Source: Syntrophomonadaceae bacterium (GTDB lineage: Bacteria; Bacillota; Syntrophomonadia; Syntrophomonadales; Syntrophomonadaceae). Taken from it: a stretch of DNA of 48,022 nucleotides. The position numbers and the translations under genes were made by a program. The stretch spans positions 1-48,022 of the forward strand of contig JAAZFJ010000027.1 of NCBI GenBank assembly GCA_012511795.1, in the 5' to 3' direction. The notes under the pieces were generated by a model. The model made no database searches and was not told the DNA's origin. It saw only the letters and a program-made list of their open reading frames with translations. Shown piece by piece: positions 18,185-29,572 of this stretch (the stretch's first letter is position 1; every line of letters begins with the position of its first letter).

Positions 18185-20896
18185 ATGAAAAAAGAATTCT
18201 GGACTCAAATAACCATTGAAGAAGCTTTAAGAATTCAAAACAGTAATTTGGAGTATGGACTAACCTTTGCTGAAATAGCAAAAAGGCAGCAGCAATATAA
18301 AAACAAGCTGGAAGAGACTAAAGCTTTTAACCCGCTGTTGGTTTTTCTCAACCAGTTTACAGATACCATGGTTTTGGTCTTACTGGGAGCAACTGTCCTG
18401 TCAGGACTGATTGGTGCCATGGAAGATGCTATTACCATAATGGCTATTGTAACCTTAAATGCAGTATTAGGTTTTTTACAGGAATACCGCGCTGAGAAGT
18501 CCTTGGAGGAAATAAAAAAACTATCTACTCCGTATGCCCTGGTGCTAAGGGATGGGAATAAAGCAAAAATCCCCACCGAAGATTTAGTACCGGGAGATAT
18601 CGTTTATCTGGAAACCGGTGATAAAATACCTGCAGATATAAGGTTGATCCAATCCCACAGTATGGAAATTGATGAAGCGATTTTGACTGGAGAATCACTG
18701 CCAGTTGCTAAACAAGCCAACCTGGTACTGAAAAAAGAAGTCCCCCTGGCGGAAAAAATCAATATGGCTTTTATGGGGACTTCGGTCACCAAGGGAAGAG
18801 GCTTAGGGATCGTAGTTGAAACCGGAATGTCAACGATTATGGGGGAAATAGCTCACATCATAAAGACTACTGAGGCAGGCATGACCCCTCTGCAAATCAA
18901 GCTGGACCAACTAGGGAAAATTCTTATTGTTATTTGTCTGGCAGTTTGTTTTATGGTTGCCATTATGGGGATATACCGGGGAGAAAGCATGATGACTATG
19001 TTAATGGCGGGCATAAGCCTTGCAGTGGCAGCTATCCCCGAAGGTTTACCGGCAATCGTTACGGTGGTTTTAGCTTTAGGGATCCAGCGCATGGCCAAGC
19101 GTAATGCGATCATAAGAAAATTGCCCGCTGTAGAAACTCTGGGCTGTACTACGGTAATCTGTTCTGACAAAACCGGTACCTTAACCCAGAACAAAATGAC
19201 GGCAAAAAGATTAGCCACATTAGACAAAATTGTCTCGATCACTGGTGATGGTTATCATACCAAAGGCCGTTTCATTGTTGATGACAAAACTCTGGATCCT
19301 TTAAAAGATACTGCCTTGAATACTTTACTGGATGCCGCATTTTACTGTAATAATTCTTCTTTTCATCAAAGCGGGAAAAAGGTAATCACCTTTGGCGATC
19401 CTACAGAGATCGCACTGCTGGTGATGGCAAAAAAAGCAGGTTATGATAAGAATTTAGCGCGGATCCATGAGATACCATTTGATGCAGAAAGAAAAAAAAT
19501 GACGGTAGTAGTCAGAGACAATGACCAGGCATTGGTTTTGGTCAAAGGAGCCCTGGAAGAAATCATTAAAAGCTGTGACCGGGTCATAAAGAAAGAGCAG
19601 ATCAGAAAGCTGAGGCAGGCAGATATAAATGCCATTACAGATATGCAGGAAGAATGGGCTAATGAGGCTTTACGGGTATTAGGATTTGCCTATAAAAGAA
19701 TATCATCGGATGAACTGGCCCAATATCATGATCATGAACTGGAAAAGAATTTGATTTTGGTTGGTGCCGCAGGTTTGATTGATCCACCCAGGCCTGGTGT
19801 GGAAAAAGCAATTAGTGAATGCTTGGGCGCTGGCATAATTCCGCTAATGATAACCGGAGATCATCCGGTTACAGCTATTGCTATTGCCCGGGAAATAGGC
19901 CTTACAAACAGCCGGAAAGTAATTACTGGTACCCAGATAGACCATCTGTCCGATGAAGATTTATATAAACAAGGCCTTGAAGATAGGGTTTTTGCACGAG
20001 TTTCTCCCCAGCATAAAAACCGCATTGTCAAAGTTTTGCAAAGTAAAAATCATGTGGTGGCCATGACCGGGGACGGTGTCAATGATGCACCGGCAGTAAA
20101 AGCTGCTGATATTGGCATAGCCATGGGAATAACCGGAACGGAAGTGACCAAAGAAGCTTCCTCAATGGTGCTGGCGGATGATGATTTTTCCACTATAATA
20201 AGAGCTGTTTATGAAGGACGGGCTATTTATGACAATATCAGAAAATTCCTGCGCTACCTATTAGGCTGTAATATAGGTGAAATCCTGGTCATGTTTCTGT
20301 CCTCACTGATGGGTATGCCGCTGCCTTTGCTGCCAATACAAATCCTGTGGGTCAACTTGGTAACTGACGGCCTGCCGGCTATGGCTTTAGGCCTGGAACC
20401 GGCTGAACCATATATTATGAACCGCAAGCCCAGGCCGAAGAATGAAAGTATTTTTGCCCGTGGAATGGGCTGGATCGTATTCGGCCGTGGTGTTTACATA
20501 GGGATCATTACATTATTCACCTTTGCTGTAGGCGCCTTATATTGTCGTTATCACGGGATCGATGAATTGAATATGGCCAGGACCATGGCCCTTACTACTC
20601 TGGTATTTGCCCAGTTGTTCTATGTTTTTGAATGCCGCTCTGAAAAGTTTACACCCTTTGAACTGGGTTTTTTCACAAATAAATATTTATTAATAGCAGT
20701 ATTAATTTCAATTATCATGCAAATGTCAGCTTTATATCTGCCTGCTTTGCAGAGTGTTTTTAAAACCACTCCCCTTGCCGGATGGCAATGGCTGCTAATA
20801 ATTGCCTTATCAGGTTCAAAATTCTTTTTAAGATATGCTTTATATACAGCAAAGAGCATGAAAAATGTTTTGCTTAAATACCAACTGGGAAGGTAA
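18185..20896 (+). CDS. Calcium-translocating P-type ATPase (P2A, SERCA-like)
   Basis: DKTGTLTQNKMT, AAIPEGLPAIVTVVLALG, TGDGVNDAPAVKAADIGIAMG, C-terminal cation ATPase domain. Confidence 0.95.
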   Translation: MKKEFWTQITIEEALRIQNSNLEYGLTFAEIAKRQQQYKNKLEETKAFNPLLVFLNQFTDTMVLVLLGATVLSGLIGAMEDAITIMAIVTLNAVLGFLQEYRAEKSLEEIKKLSTPYALVLRDGNKAKIPTEDLVPGDIVYLETGDKIPADIRLIQSHSMEIDEAILTGESLPVAKQANLVLKKEVPLAEKINMAFMGTSVTKGRGLGIVVETGMSTIMGEIAHIIKTTEAGMTPLQIKLDQLGKILIVICLAVCFMVAIMGIYRGESMMTMLMAGISLAVAAIPEGLPAIVTVVLALGIQRMAKRNAIIRKLPAVETLGCTTVICSDKTGTLTQNKMTAKRLATLDKIVSITGDGYHTKGRFIVDDKTLDPLKDTALNTLLDAAFYCNNSSFHQSGKKVITFGDPTEIALLVMAKKAGYDKNLARIHEIPFDAERKKMTVVVRDNDQALVLVKGALEEIIKSCDRVIKKEQIRKLRQADINAITDMQEEWANEALRVLGFAYKRISSDELAQYHDHELEKNLILVGAAGLIDPPRPGVEKAISECLGAGIIPLMITGDHPVTAIAIAREIGLTNSRKVITGTQIDHLSDEDLYKQGLEDRVFARVSPQHKNRIVKVLQSKNHVVAMTGDGVNDAPAVKAADIGIAMGITGTEVTKEASSMVLADDDFSTIIRAVYEGRAIYDNIRKFLRYLLGCNIGEILVMFLSSLMGMPLPLLPIQILWVNLVTDGLPAMALGLEPAEPYIMNRKPRPKNESIFARGMGWIVFGRGVYIGIITLFTFAVGALYCRYHGIDELNMARTMALTTLVFAQLFYVFECRSEKFTPFELGFFTNKYLLIAVLISIIMQMSALYLPALQSVFKTTPLAGWQWLLIIALSGSKFFLRYALYTAKSMKNVLLKYQLGR

Positions 20897-21081
20897 ACCA
20901 GAAAGAAAAAACTATCCGGAGTGTTTTGCTCAAACGCCGATTTTATGATTAACTGATTAATGAAGCCAAAAGCAGAGCAAAGCACTTGGTGCTGATATTG
21001 ATACCACCAGCGAAATCGTATATAATTCCACTAAATAGCAAACAGAAAATTAATATAACAGCTGGAAAGGTCGAGTTAAAT

Positions 21082-21960
21082 ATGATAAAAAGTATGACAG
21101 GCTTTGGGAAAAGCCAGGTTGATTCAAATGGCTATTCTGTTACCTGTGAAGTGCGCGGAGTGAACCATCGTTATTTTGACCCTCATATACGTATCTCCAG
21201 ACGCTACATGTCCTTGGAAGACCGCATTAAAGATGAAATAAAAAAAACCGTTACCCGCGGCAGGATTGAAATGACGCTCAATATCGAGAAAACAGGAGAA
21301 TCCGCCAGAGATATTAAAGTTGACAAAGAATTAGCGATGGCTTACTATAGATATTTGAAGGAATTAGCAGATAATCTAAATATTTCACCTGAAATTAGAA
21401 TTATTGATGTATTTCGCCTGCCAGAAGTTTTTAATGTCAGCGATGAAAACGATGATTTGGAATTGATCTGGTCCATTCTGGGCGAAGCTATCAGACAAGC
21501 TATGGCAAGCCTTTTGGACATGCGGAACAAAGAAGGCATGAATCTTGCTAAAGATATTTTGGAGAGAAATCAAACAATTATGCACATGGTTCTCACATTG
21601 GAAAAATATGCACCACAAGTGGCAATTGACTACCAGGAGAAATTACGCAAGAGAATAGCTGATTTAGTTGGCCACGAACAAGTGGATGAACAGCGGATCA
21701 TCCAGGAAGCAGCTATATTTGCTGACAAATCTAGTATCACCGAAGAAGTAGTTAGATTAAAAAGTCATATTAAACATCTGGAAGAGTTTATCGATGAAGG
21801 CGAAGGAGTTGGCCGCAAATGCGATTTCCTCATTCAGGAAATGTTCAGAGAAATTAATACGGTGGCATCTAAAAGCAATCATATTGAAATGAGCCGTATT
21901 GTTGTGGATGTGAAAGCCGAGCTGGAAAAAATAAGAGAACAAATACAGAACATTGAATAA
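21082..21960 (+). CDS. yicC: YicC-family protein (putative endoribonuclease)
   Basis: [40 protein letters not shown]...; C-terminal [23 protein letters not shown]. Start moved to 21082 from the listed 20986. Confidence 0.95.
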   Translation: MIKSMTGFGKSQVDSNGYSVTCEVRGVNHRYFDPHIRISRRYMSLEDRIKDEIKKTVTRGRIEMTLNIEKTGESARDIKVDKELAMAYYRYLKELADNLNISPEIRIIDVFRLPEVFNVSDENDDLELIWSILGEAIRQAMASLLDMRNKEGMNLAKDILERNQTIMHMVLTLEKYAPQVAIDYQEKLRKRIADLVGHEQVDEQRIIQEAAIFADKSSITEEVVRLKSHIKHLEEFIDEGEGVGRKCDFLIQEMFREINTVASKSNHIEMSRIVVDVKAELEKIREQIQNIE

Positions 21961-21994
21961 AACAGGAGGTGAGTCCGGGATAACCGGGGAAAGT

Positions 21995-22249
21995 ATGGAT
22001 ATTAAACTGGTTAACATTGGATTTGGCAATATAGTGGCTGCGAACCGCATCATTGCTATTGTTAGTCCTGAATCTGCACCCATCAAGCGCATTATACAAG
22101 AAGCCCGTGAAAAAGGCAGCTTGATTGACGCTACATATGGCAGAAGGACCAGGGCAGTCATTATTGTGGACAGCTCACATGTTATATTGTCGGCAGTCCA
22201 GCCTGAGACTGTAGCCAACCGTTTAGGAGCAAAAGACGTAGAAGCTTAA
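21995..22249 (+). CDS. remA: RemA-family (DUF370) regulatory protein
   Basis: [77 protein letters not shown]. Confidence 0.95.
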   Translation: MDIKLVNIGFGNIVAANRIIAIVSPESAPIKRIIQEAREKGSLIDATYGRRTRAVIIVDSSHVILSAVQPETVANRLGAKDVEA

Positions 22250-22272
22250 GCAACCGGAAAGTGTGGTAATGA

Positions 22273-22845
22273 ATGACCAGAAGAGGCATTTTATTTGTGA
22301 TATCCGGCCCTTCAGGGGTTGGAAAAGGGACCATAAGAAATGCACTGTTGCCCCGTGTGGATAATCTGCAGGTTTCCATTTCAGCGACTACCAGAAAACC
22401 AAGAAGTAACGAAGTGAATGCCCGGGAATACTTTTTTGTTTCCGAAGATGAGTTTAGAGAATTAATTGCCGAAGATAAATTAATTGAGTGGGCTTGCGTT
22501 TATTCCAATCTATATGGAACTCCCCGGGATTTTGTTATGAAAAGCCTGGAAAAGGGACTGGATGTTTTATTGGAAATCGATATTCAGGGTGCCATGCAAG
22601 TTAAAGAAAAAATGCCGGAGGGGGTATTTATTTTTATTGCCCCTCCATCAATTGATGAATTGATTGAAAGGCTTTGCAACCGGGGGCAGGATTCTCAGGA
22701 AAGTATTGAAGCCAGGTTTGCTGCCAGCCAAAAAGAAATGTCTTATATGAAAGAATACGATTATGTAGTGGTCAATGACAATTTAGCAGATGCAGTTAAA
22801 AAGACTGAATCGATAATTATAGCCGAAAGGTGCAAAATAAATTAA
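22273..22845 (+). CDS. gmk: Guanylate kinase
   Basis: GPSGVGKGTIRNALL, SATTRKPRSNEVNAREYFFVS. Confidence 0.97.
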   Translation: MTRRGILFVISGPSGVGKGTIRNALLPRVDNLQVSISATTRKPRSNEVNAREYFFVSEDEFRELIAEDKLIEWACVYSNLYGTPRDFVMKSLEKGLDVLLEIDIQGAMQVKEKMPEGVFIFIAPPSIDELIERLCNRGQDSQESIEARFAASQKEMSYMKEYDYVVVNDNLADAVKKTESIIIAERCKIN

Positions 22846-22865
22846 TACAGTAATGAGGTGATAAT

Positions 22866-23051
22866 TTGAACCCGCCATCAACCAAAGACCTGATTAAAAT
22901 TGGCAACAGCAAATATGCTGTTGTAGTTGCTGTTGCTAAAAGAGCCCGTGAATTATCTGAAGACAAGAAAAACGATGAGAATTACCGTTTGTCATCTATG
23001 GTTACTGATGCACTTGATGAAGTGATAAACGGCAAGATCATAATTGACTAA
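22866..23051 (+). CDS. rpoZ: RNA polymerase omega subunit
   Basis: Short omega-like protein (YAVVVAVAKRARELSE) directly after gmk; TTG start with GAGGTG SD. Confidence 0.9.
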   Translation: MNPPSTKDLIKIGNSKYAVVVAVAKRARELSEDKKNDENYRLSSMVTDALDEVINGKIIID

Positions 23052-23076
23052 TATTATTAGTGAGGGGGACTAATAA

Positions 23077-24273
23077 TTGCCCAAGACAGTTGGAATAGGA
23101 ATTACCGGCGGGATTGCTGCCTATAAAATAACTGATCTGGTCAGTAAATTAAAAAAATCCGGATATGATGTTATTGTTATGATGACTGAAAGTGCAGCTA
23201 GATTTATTACGCCCTTAACTTTTAAGACTCTTTCCGGCCGAGAAGTGGTCACCGATTTATGGCAGGACAGTCAGGAATGGAATGTACAACACATTGGGAT
23301 TGCTGAAGAAATTGATTTACTGGTGATTGCCCCGGCTACTGCCAATATCGTTGGCAAAATGGCTCATGGGATAGCAGATGACCTGATTTCCACCGTATTT
23401 CTGGCCAATACCGCACCGGTAATCATTGTCCCCGCTATGAACACCAATATGTTCCTGCATCCCATTGTACAGGAAAACCTAAAAAAGCTGTCAGAATACG
23501 GTTATGAAGTTATGCCACCGGGTGAAGGAAAATTAGCTTGTGGAACTTCAGGCCCTGGCAGATTGCCTGAGATAGATGATATTTTTGACAGAATTATTCA
23601 TAAACTAAACCCACAAACAGACCTGGCCGGCAAAATATTGATGGTAAATGCCGGCAGTACCTGTGAAGATATTGATCCAGTCCGTTTTATCACCAACCGG
23701 GGGACCGGTAAAATGGGGTTTTGCATTGCCGAAGCTGCTGCCAGAAGAGGAGCGGAGGTTATTTTAGTCTCCGGCAATTCTCAGCTTACAGTACCGCCTA
23801 ATGTGGAATTCCACTCTGTTTGGAGTGCTCAGGAAATGTGTTCGGTCATGCTGGATAAGCAATCAGAGTGCGATATTATTATTGGCGCTGCTGCTGTAGG
23901 AGATTTTCAGGCAGCCAAAGCTGCTGAACAAAAAATAAAGAAGACCGGGAACGGTAAAGACAAACTGGTCCTGGAATTAAAGGGCACGCCGGATATTCTA
24001 AAAGAATTAGGCAAATTGAAAAAAAATGGTCAAATCATGGTTGGCTTCGCAGCTGAGACGGAAAATGTGCTGGAAAACGCCAGGAGAAAATTAGAAACAA
24101 AAAACCTTGACTTTATTGTAGCTAATGATGTGACAATTGAAGGAGCAGGATTTGCTGTGGATACCAATATCGTCACACTTATTGGCTGTAATGGAGATAT
24201 AAAGTCACTGCCCAAAATGAGCAAGCATGATGTAGCTGAGGCTATTCTGGACAGGGTAGTTGAACTCTTGTAA
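23077..24273 (+). CDS. coaBC: Bifunctional phosphopantothenoylcysteine decarboxylase / phosphopantothenate-cysteine ligase
   Basis: [51 protein letters not shown]. Confidence 0.97.
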   Translation: MPKTVGIGITGGIAAYKITDLVSKLKKSGYDVIVMMTESAARFITPLTFKTLSGREVVTDLWQDSQEWNVQHIGIAEEIDLLVIAPATANIVGKMAHGIADDLISTVFLANTAPVIIVPAMNTNMFLHPIVQENLKKLSEYGYEVMPPGEGKLACGTSGPGRLPEIDDIFDRIIHKLNPQTDLAGKILMVNAGSTCEDIDPVRFITNRGTGKMGFCIAEAAARRGAEVILVSGNSQLTVPPNVEFHSVWSAQEMCSVMLDKQSECDIIIGAAAVGDFQAAKAAEQKIKKTGNGKDKLVLELKGTPDILKELGKLKKNGQIMVGFAAETENVLENARRKLETKNLDFIVANDVTIEGAGFAVDTNIVTLIGCNGDIKSLPKMSKHDVAEAILDRVVELL

Positions 24274-24289
24274 AAATAATGGTGAGGGG

Positions 24290-25489
24290 ATGAAGAAAAT
24301 GTCAAAAAGCTTATTTACTTCAGAAGCTGTAACAGAAGGACATCCGGATAAAATTGCGGACCAGATTTCTGACGCTATTTTGGATGCCATTATCGGACAG
24401 GACCCCAATGCTAGAGTAGCAGCGGAAACAATGGTTACCACCGGTTTGGTTTTTGTTTCCGGAGAAGTAACCACTAATTGCTATATTGATATAAGCAAAC
24501 TGGTCAGAAACACCGTGGAGGAAATTGGATATACACGGGCGAAATATGGATTCGACAGTGAAACCTGTGCAGTTATCACCTCACTTGATGAACAATCCAG
24601 TGATATTGCAATGGGTGTTGATCAGGCTTTCGAAGCAAAAAAAGGCGAAATGAATGATCAGGATATGGAAGCAACCGGTGCCGGCGACCAAGGAATGATG
24701 TTTGGTTATGCCAGTAATGAAACAGAAGAACTGATGCCGATGCCGATCCTTTTGGCTAATAAAATGGCAAAAAGATTAGCTGATGTACGCAAAAACGGTA
24801 CGCTTGATTATCTGCGGCCTGATGGCAAAACTCAGGTAACAGTAGAATATCAGGATAACAAACCGGTCAGAATCGACACAGTGGTAGTTTCTACCCAGCA
24901 TCATCCGGAAGTAGCTAAAGAGACCATCGAAAATGATATTATAGAACAGGTAATAAAACCAGTTGTACCGTCAGGTATGCTGGATGACCGAACCAGATAT
25001 TTTATCAATCCTACCGGCAGATTTGTAACCGGTGGTCCACAGGGTGACTGCGGATTGACCGGCCGAAAAATCATTGTTGATACCTACGGCGGCATGGCTA
25101 GACATGGCGGCGGAGCCTTTTCCGGCAAAGATCCCACCAAAGTTGACCGTTCTGCAGCTTATGCAGCACGTTATGTGGCGAAAAACCTGGTCAAGGCGGG
25201 CGTGGCCGACCGTCTGGAAATTCAGATCGCCTATGCTATCGGAGTAGCCAATCCCGTTTCTATACGTGTAGATACCTTCGGCACTAACAAAATAGCAGAA
25301 GAAAAAATCATTGAATTGGTTAAGAATAATTTTGATTTAAGACCGGCCGCTATAATTAAATATCTGGATTTGCGCAGGCCTATTTATAAAAAGACTGCTG
25401 CATATGGACATTTTGGCCGCAATGAAGAAGGATTTACCTGGGAGAAAACTGATAAAGCTACCGCTATCAAAGAACAGGCCGGTTTATAA
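24290..25489 (+). CDS. metK: S-adenosylmethionine synthetase
   Basis: [59 protein letters not shown]. Start trimmed to ATG 24290. Confidence 0.97.
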   Translation: MKKMSKSLFTSEAVTEGHPDKIADQISDAILDAIIGQDPNARVAAETMVTTGLVFVSGEVTTNCYIDISKLVRNTVEEIGYTRAKYGFDSETCAVITSLDEQSSDIAMGVDQAFEAKKGEMNDQDMEATGAGDQGMMFGYASNETEELMPMPILLANKMAKRLADVRKNGTLDYLRPDGKTQVTVEYQDNKPVRIDTVVVSTQHHPEVAKETIENDIIEQVIKPVVPSGMLDDRTRYFINPTGRFVTGGPQGDCGLTGRKIIVDTYGGMARHGGGAFSGKDPTKVDRSAAYAARYVAKNLVKAGVADRLEIQIAYAIGVANPVSIRVDTFGTNKIAEEKIIELVKNNFDLRPAAIIKYLDLRRPIYKKTAAYGHFGRNEEGFTWEKTDKATAIKEQAGL

Positions 25490-25514
25490 AAAAAGCGATA
25501 GAAGAAAATAAAAT

Positions 25515-25541
25515 GAGGCGGGGAATTCCCGCCTTTATTTT
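25515..25541 (+). terminator. Intrinsic terminator after metK
   Basis: AGGCGGG-GAATT-CCCGCCT followed by TTATTTTT. Confidence 0.85.
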
Positions 25542-25572
25542 TCATAAAGGGTTGGAAAGGCGAAATTGGAAA

Positions 25573-25723
25573 GGCGTGGAAAAGCGGTTGGCTCATGCGC
25601 TGTGGGGCAGGCATTGCCTATCCGATACTTAAACATTTTGAAAGTTGGTTAGTGGTTAGGAGTAGGGGTGAGGCGTGGAAAAGCCTTGGCTCCATGCGTT
25701 GTAGGGGAAGCTATCAGCTTCCC
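25573..25723. repeat. Two imperfect ~50-bp repeats with 99-bp period
   Basis: GGCGTGGAAAAGCggTTGGCTCATGCGCTGTGGGGCAGGCATTGCCTATCC (25573) versus GGCGTGGAAAAGCcTTGGCTCCATGCGTTGTAGGGGAAGCTATCAGCTTCCC (25672). Confidence 0.7.
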
Positions 25724-25767
25724 GTTTCATATGGAAAGTGAAAAGTTTTCTGGGGAGGAGAATATTC

Positions 25768-28152
25768 GTGACTGTCATTGATGTCTTGATCAATCTTCCT
25801 GCACCACAATTTAATAAAACATTTCAGTACTCAGTTCCTGAGCATCTGGCGTCAGAAATCAAATTCGGACAGCGAGTCCAGGTGGAACTTGGCCGGCGTA
25901 TCCTGGAAGCTTATGTGGTTGGAGTTGATTCAACTAAGACCTGTAATCAGTTAAAATCGGTAATCGAAATATTAGACCGGGAACCGGTTTTTGATCCAAA
26001 GCAATTGGAACTTGCCCGCTGGATGGCTGATTATTACCTTTGTACAGTTCCCCTTGCCCTAAAAACCATTATACCCGCCAGCCTGAATAAAAAAGGTCCC
26101 GCAGAAATCATTGCTTTGTTCGAGCCTGAAGACCTTAACGAAATCATCAAATGTAATCCCGGCCAGGGAAAAATTATAAAAAAGCTGGCTGCATTAAGAA
26201 AGATTGAAATGAAAACAGCCCTTAAGTTAGCAACTGCTGAAGAAATCAGTTCATTGGCAGATCAGAACATAATCAGTGTGGTGCAGAAATATACCCTTTA
26301 TAAAAGAAATAACGCAGATCTTATTTATAAACCAGTATCATTGGACCATCAGGAAATGGTACAAATGAAAAAGCGGGCACCCCGGCAGGCGGAAATCATA
26401 GAATATTTAATTTGCATGGGTTCTGCAGATAAGGCTGTTATGGACAAACTTTTCCCAGCTTCTAGCATCAGATCCCTTTTACAAAAAGGTTTTATTACAC
26501 TGGAGAAAAAAAAGTCCGTGATTACGGAATCCGCAAAAATTATGACCCCCGATCAAAAACAGGCCATAGAGAAAATATGTGCCGCTGCTCAAAAAGGGGT
26601 CTTTAGCGAAATATTGTTATATGGAGTAACCGGCAGCGGAAAAACCGAAATCTATTTAGGTACAGCAGAGGAAATCATAAAATCGGGGAAGAAAGTATTA
26701 ATGCTGGTGCCGGAAATTGCCCTGACCAGTCATCTGGTAGAAACCATCGCAGCCCGGATAGATAAAATGGCGGTTATTCACAGTCAAATACTATCTTCAG
26801 AACGTTATGAACAGTATAAAAGAATAAAAAACGGGGAAATAGATTTTGTTTTGGGAACTCGTTCTGCCGTTTTTGCTCCTCTTGACCACATTGGTATGAT
26901 CATTGTAGATGAGGAACAGGAAAGCAGTTATAAACAAGAAGAAACCCCAAAATATCATGCCCGTCAGGTGGCACGAAAAATTGCGGGAAGGGAATCTGCC
27001 GTCCTGGTATTAGGGACAGCCACCCCGGCCATTGAAACTTTCTTTCATGCTGTAACAGGCAAGACCGGACTGATACATCTGGATAAAAGGATCGGTGAAG
27101 CCAGGCTGCCTGAAGTATTCGTAGAAGACCAGCGAAAAGATTACAAGAACACATTTAATTGCGGTATTTCGGTCTTTTTACAGGACAAACTAAGAAAAAA
27201 TATTGCCAGTGGAGAACAAAGTATATTACTCATCAACCGCCGTGGTCATTCACCTGTGACAATTTGCCGGCAGTGTGGTAATATTTCTACATGTCCGTCC
27301 TGTTCGGTGGCCATGACTTACCATCAAGACTTGAATAAAGAAACATGTCACTACTGCGGTTTTGAAAAAGAAATCACCCGCAACTGCGTCAAATGCGGCA
27401 GCAGGTATATACAACAATTTGGTTTTGGCACTCAAAAGGTAGAACAGGAAATCAAGAAATTATTTCCCCAGGCATCTGTTGCCCGGCTTGATTTGGATGT
27501 AAGTTTAAAGCGGGGCAGGCAAAAAGAAATCCTGAACAAAATGAAGAATAAACAAATTGACATTTTGGTGGGGACCCAGATGGTAGCCAAGGGATTTAAT
27601 TTCCCTGATGTTTCACTGGTTGGTATAATAGACATAGATAATATGCTCTGCCTGCCAGATTATCGTGCGGCAGAACGATGTTTTCAACTGATCGTTCAGG
27701 CTGCCGGACGTGCAGGTCGTGGCAGTCTGCCTGGCGAAGTAGTGATACAAACATATAATGCTGATAGTGAAGTGATCAAATACGCAGCCCGGCAGGATTA
27801 TTTCAATTTCTATACCTATGAAATTAAAGGCAGGAAACTTCTGGAATATCCGCCTTTCAAAGAATTGTTAAGAATTGTGGTAAGCTCAGCAGAAGAAGAT
27901 ATGGCCTCAGCTGATGCAGGATTGATTAAAACGCTGATCGAAGAAATAATCGATGCCAGCGAAGAAAAAGTCGATATATTAGGTCCTGCACCAAGTCCAC
28001 GTTATAAAATCAAAGACAAATATCGTTACCAGTTACTTGTAAAAGCTGATGAATTCTGGCTTTTAAACAGTATCGGCAAACAAATTTTAGCTGACAGGCA
28101 TTTATTTAAAGCTAAACTGGAGCTAGAACTTAACCCACTTAGTATGATATGA
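25768..28152 (+). CDS. priA: Primosomal protein N' (replication restart helicase PriA)
   Basis: VIDVLINLPAPQFNKTFQYSVP, GVTGSGKTEIYL, VDEEQESSYKQEETPKYHARQVA, zinc-binding CRQCGNISTCPSCS...CHYCG. GTG start at 25768 with GGGGAGGAG SD. Confidence 0.96.
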   Translation: MTVIDVLINLPAPQFNKTFQYSVPEHLASEIKFGQRVQVELGRRILEAYVVGVDSTKTCNQLKSVIEILDREPVFDPKQLELARWMADYYLCTVPLALKTIIPASLNKKGPAEIIALFEPEDLNEIIKCNPGQGKIIKKLAALRKIEMKTALKLATAEEISSLADQNIISVVQKYTLYKRNNADLIYKPVSLDHQEMVQMKKRAPRQAEIIEYLICMGSADKAVMDKLFPASSIRSLLQKGFITLEKKKSVITESAKIMTPDQKQAIEKICAAAQKGVFSEILLYGVTGSGKTEIYLGTAEEIIKSGKKVLMLVPEIALTSHLVETIAARIDKMAVIHSQILSSERYEQYKRIKNGEIDFVLGTRSAVFAPLDHIGMIIVDEEQESSYKQEETPKYHARQVARKIAGRESAVLVLGTATPAIETFFHAVTGKTGLIHLDKRIGEARLPEVFVEDQRKDYKNTFNCGISVFLQDKLRKNIASGEQSILLINRRGHSPVTICRQCGNISTCPSCSVAMTYHQDLNKETCHYCGFEKEITRNCVKCGSRYIQQFGFGTQKVEQEIKKLFPQASVARLDLDVSLKRGRQKEILNKMKNKQIDILVGTQMVAKGFNFPDVSLVGIIDIDNMLCLPDYRAAERCFQLIVQAAGRAGRGSLPGEVVIQTYNADSEVIKYAARQDYFNFYTYEIKGRKLLEYPPFKELLRIVVSSAEEDMASADAGLIKTLIEEIIDASEEKVDILGPAPSPRYKIKDKYRYQLLVKADEFWLLNSIGKQILADRHLFKAKLELELNPLSMI

Positions 28153-28161
28153 GGTGAAAAA

Positions 28162-28620
28162 ATGGCGGTTTATAAAATTGTGACCATACCTGATGCAGTA
28201 TTGCGCAGCAAATCAATACCGGTAAAAAAAATTAACGCGGGAGTCCTGCGTGTTTTGGATAATATGCGTGAAACCATGTATACCTTCGATGGCGTTGGAT
28301 TGGCAGCAATTCAGATCGGAGTACCCAAGCGTATGATCGTGGTAGATCCTGGAGATAATTTTATGGAGCTTATCAATCCGGTAATAACGTCAAGGGATGG
28401 AGAAAAATCGGCCAGTGAAGGATGTTTAAGCGTACCCGGCAAAGTCGGGCTGGTCAAACGGGCCCAGAAAGTTACGGTAGAAGCCTTGGACCGGGAAGGC
28501 AAGGAGATTACCATCGAGGCCGAGGATTTGTTTGCCAGGGTCTTGCAGCATGAGATAGATCATTTGGATGGCATCTTGTTTACTGATATCGCTTCTCATA
28601 TCAGAGAAGATGAGGATTAA
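28162..28620 (+). CDS. def: Peptide deformylase
   Basis: GVGLAAIQIGV, EGCLSVPG, QHEIDHLDG. Confidence 0.97.
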   Translation: MAVYKIVTIPDAVLRSKSIPVKKINAGVLRVLDNMRETMYTFDGVGLAAIQIGVPKRMIVVDPGDNFMELINPVITSRDGEKSASEGCLSVPGKVGLVKRAQKVTVEALDREGKEITIEAEDLFARVLQHEIDHLDGILFTDIASHIREDED

Positions 28621-28631
28621 GGTGGAGTTAA

Positions 28632-29570
28632 TTGAGAATTGTTTTTATGGGTACTGCACAATTTGCAGTACCGGCAATGCAAAGATTAATAGATACTTAT
28701 GGTGAAATAGTGGGAATTGTCACTCAGCCTGACCGCCCTAAGGGGCGCGGCAAAAAAGTTATGCCGCCGCCGGTCAAGGAGCTGGCACAGTCAATGGATA
28801 TTCCTGTCTTTCAGCCACTTAAAATAAAAGATCCTGAGGCAATAGAGTATATAGCCAGTTGGCAGCCAGACTTGATCATAACCGCTGCTTATGGGCAGAT
28901 CATTCCGCCGCCATTATTGAAGCTCCCCCATGCCGGCTGCATCAATATTCATGCTTCTCTCCTGCCTAAATACAGGGGAGCTGCACCGATACAGAGATGT
29001 TTAATGAACGGAGAGAATAAAACCGGGATCACCACCATGTATATGGATGAAGGACTTGATACCGGAGATATACTGCTGCAGCAGGAAGTAACTATTCATG
29101 AGGATACTACATATGGAGAACTCCATGATCTCCTGGCTGCAGCCGGGGCTGACCTGATCATTGACACTATAGAACAGCTGAAAGAAGGCACCCTTAAACG
29201 CATCAAACAAAATGACCAAGAAGCTACCTATGCGGAGATGATAAAAAAGTCTGATGAAATTATTAACTGGCAGGATCAGGCAGCAAGCATCATTAATCAA
29301 ATCAGAGCATTGGACCCCCAACCGGGAGCCAGTACTATTTTAGGGGAGCAAAACCTTAAGATCTTTAAAGGAAAAATTACACAGGAATCAGTAACCGGAC
29401 AACCTGGTGAAATCATTGGTTTTTCACCAGTTGGTTTTATTGTTAAAACTGGAAATCTGGGGATAGAAATTTTGGAACTGCAGAAGCCGGGTAAAAAAAG
29501 AATAAATACGGTAGAGTTTTTGAAAGGCCACCATCTGAAAACAGGTACAATTCTAGGCAAACAGGTATAA
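28632..29570 (+). CDS. fmt: Methionyl-tRNA formyltransferase
   Basis: MRIVFMGTAQFAVPAMQRL, TQPDRPKGRGKK, INIHASLLPKYRGAAPIQ. TTG start. Confidence 0.97.
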   Translation: MRIVFMGTAQFAVPAMQRLIDTYGEIVGIVTQPDRPKGRGKKVMPPPVKELAQSMDIPVFQPLKIKDPEAIEYIASWQPDLIITAAYGQIIPPPLLKLPHAGCINIHASLLPKYRGAAPIQRCLMNGENKTGITTMYMDEGLDTGDILLQQEVTIHEDTTYGELHDLLAAAGADLIIDTIEQLKEGTLKRIKQNDQEATYAEMIKKSDEIINWQDQAASIINQIRALDPQPGASTILGEQNLKIFKGKITQESVTGQPGEIIGFSPVGFIVKTGNLGIEILELQKPGKKRINTVEFLKGHHLKTGTILGKQV

Positions 29571-29572
29571 AT

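Noticed and set aside
20921-20985. Inverted repeat GTGTTTTGCTC...GAGCAAAGCAC between the Ca-ATPase and yicC
   Set aside because: One mismatch and a ~43-nt loop with no T tract; not convincing as a terminator or mobile element.
24200-24290. Possible SAM riboswitch before metK
   Set aside because: metK follows coaBC with only a 16-nt gap; no S-box motifs seen.
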